From Thermoplasmata archaeon (GTDB taxonomy: Archaea; Thermoplasmatota; Thermoplasmata; Lutacidiplasmatales; UBA184): a stretch of DNA of 64,000 nt. Every line of letters begins with the position of its first letter. Positions within the stretch are counted from its first letter, which is position 1. Shown piece by piece: positions 63,651 to 64,000 of this stretch. The position numbers were made by a program, and so were the translations under genes. The stretch spans positions 147,490-211,489 of the forward strand of contig JAKIWI010000001.1 in NCBI GenBank assembly GCA_022750115.1, in the 5' to 3' direction. The notes under the pieces are model-generated. The model had not been told where the DNA came from and made no database searches. It was given only the letters and a program-made list of their open reading frames with translations.

Positions 63651-64000
63651 CCAGAGAGGCGCTCCGATTGCTGGAGCTCCACCAATCGTTCGTGCGCGCC
63701 ACCGTCGTTCGAGCGGTCGGCTCCGTACCGGGGAAGCTGGGCGCCTCGATGCTCATGCGAGCCGACGGGACGACGATGGGAACGGTCGGGGGAGCGGCCC
63801 TTGAGGAGCGGATTCGCGATCTGGCCCGGTCGGCCCTGGAGACGGGAGAGGGAGGACTCCACCACTTCGACCTGCGGAGCTGGCAGCCCGGCGGTCTGCC
63901 GAGCCTGTGTGGTGGCGAGGTCGACATCGCCGTCGAGTACGTCGCCGCGCGACCGAGGATCTTGCTCTGGGGAGGGGGCCACGTCGCCGAGTCGGTTGCA
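63635..64000 (+). CDS. xdhC: XdhC/CoxI family protein (3' end beyond window)
   Basis: The first 122 residues are visible. VRATVVRAVGSVPGKLGASM, GTVGGAALEERI and CGGEVDIAVEYV form the XdhC/CoxI N-domain, and LLWGGGHVAESVA begins the Rossmann domain. These proteins insert sulfurated molybdenum cofactor into xanthine dehydrogenase and relatives. The GTG start overlaps the mocA-like gene by 16 bases. The reading frame is open to the last base. Confidence 0.92.
   Translation, partial: MDRRLTREALRLLELHQSFVRATVVRAVGSVPGKLGASMLMRADGTTMGTVGGAALEERIRDLARSALETGEGGLHHFDLRSWQPGGLPSLCGGEVDIAVEYVAARPRILLWGGGHVAESVA

Overview
The window is one strand-dense stretch of a GC-rich (very roughly two thirds GC) archaeal chromosome. 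The archaeal assignment is firm: it encodes aIF6, L31e, L39e, S19e, S17e, a PDCD5-type protein, aRF1, clamp-loader small subunit RfcS, Kae1, archaeosine transglycosylase TgtA, 4-demethylwyosine synthase, Sec61-beta, an archaeal-type geranylgeranyl reductase and a GH57/GH15/GT4 glycogen cluster. The set and the many large secreted one-anchor surface proteins suggest a euryarchaeon, most likely of the Thermoplasmatota, but that rank is an inference. No rRNA, CRISPR array or transposase was seen.

Most first genes of transcription units have a TATA-like element centred 25-31 bp before the start codon, so leaderless mRNA looks like the rule. Shine-Dalgarno-like GGAG/GGAGG occurs before several genes that are internal to operons or have a leader, some of them with GTG or TTG starts (aRF1, aIF6, the GTPase gene and the vWA gene).

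Layout. 1-3785: a minus-strand sulfur operon (cystathionine beta-synthase-like, cystathionine gamma-synthase-like, CysRS, which runs off the left edge). 3883-5949: a BlaI-like repressor, a membrane metallopeptidase and a secreted anchored protein. 5838-14395: geranylgeranyl reductase, two anchored extracytoplasmic proteins, Kae1, a small YDFVYDW-motif protein, TgtA, family-5 uracil-DNA glycosylase, a bactofilin-like beta-helix protein and a winged-helix regulator. 14426-20191: ABC exporter, rhodanese, YHS protein, copper-type P1B ATPase with an N-terminal YHS domain, and a frameshifted MFS transporter. 20259-29559: Taw1, a secreted protein, Sec61-beta, SppA, RfcS-MoaC-MoaB, methyltransferase, thioredoxin, aRF1 and a zinc-ribbon membrane protein. 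29717-35365: surface proteins, and a tRNA-Arg(CCT) whose 3' end is duplicated about 2.5 kb away around a Kelch/PKD-like surface gene (possible attachment-site scar). 35366-42504: glycogen/starch cluster. 42528-52209: monooxygenase-like protein, giant surface protein, phosphohexomutase, Mut7-C RNase plus tRNA G10 methyltransferase, S2P-like protease, DUF5611-like protein, the second YDFVYDW protein, PPAT and a Zn-ribbon protein. 52270-59490: a TrmB/PLD-type regulator and a three-gene vWA / P-loop GTPase / 1068-residue coiled-coil operon. 59834-62945: methyltransferase, S17e, and the S19e-PDCD5-L39e-L31e-aIF6 operon. 63006-64000: MocA-like and XdhC-like proteins, probably leading into a molybdenum hydroxylase operon beyond the right edge.

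The most promising undescribed system is the vWA-GTPase-coiled-coil operon at 53541-59490. Its composition recalls bacterial ternary GTPase/vWA conflict systems, but here it sits in an archaeon next to a PLD-domain regulator. Other points worth checking are the tRNA 3'-end duplication, the homopolymer frameshift in the MFS gene, and promoters that appear to serve divergent leaderless genes from one TATA element.
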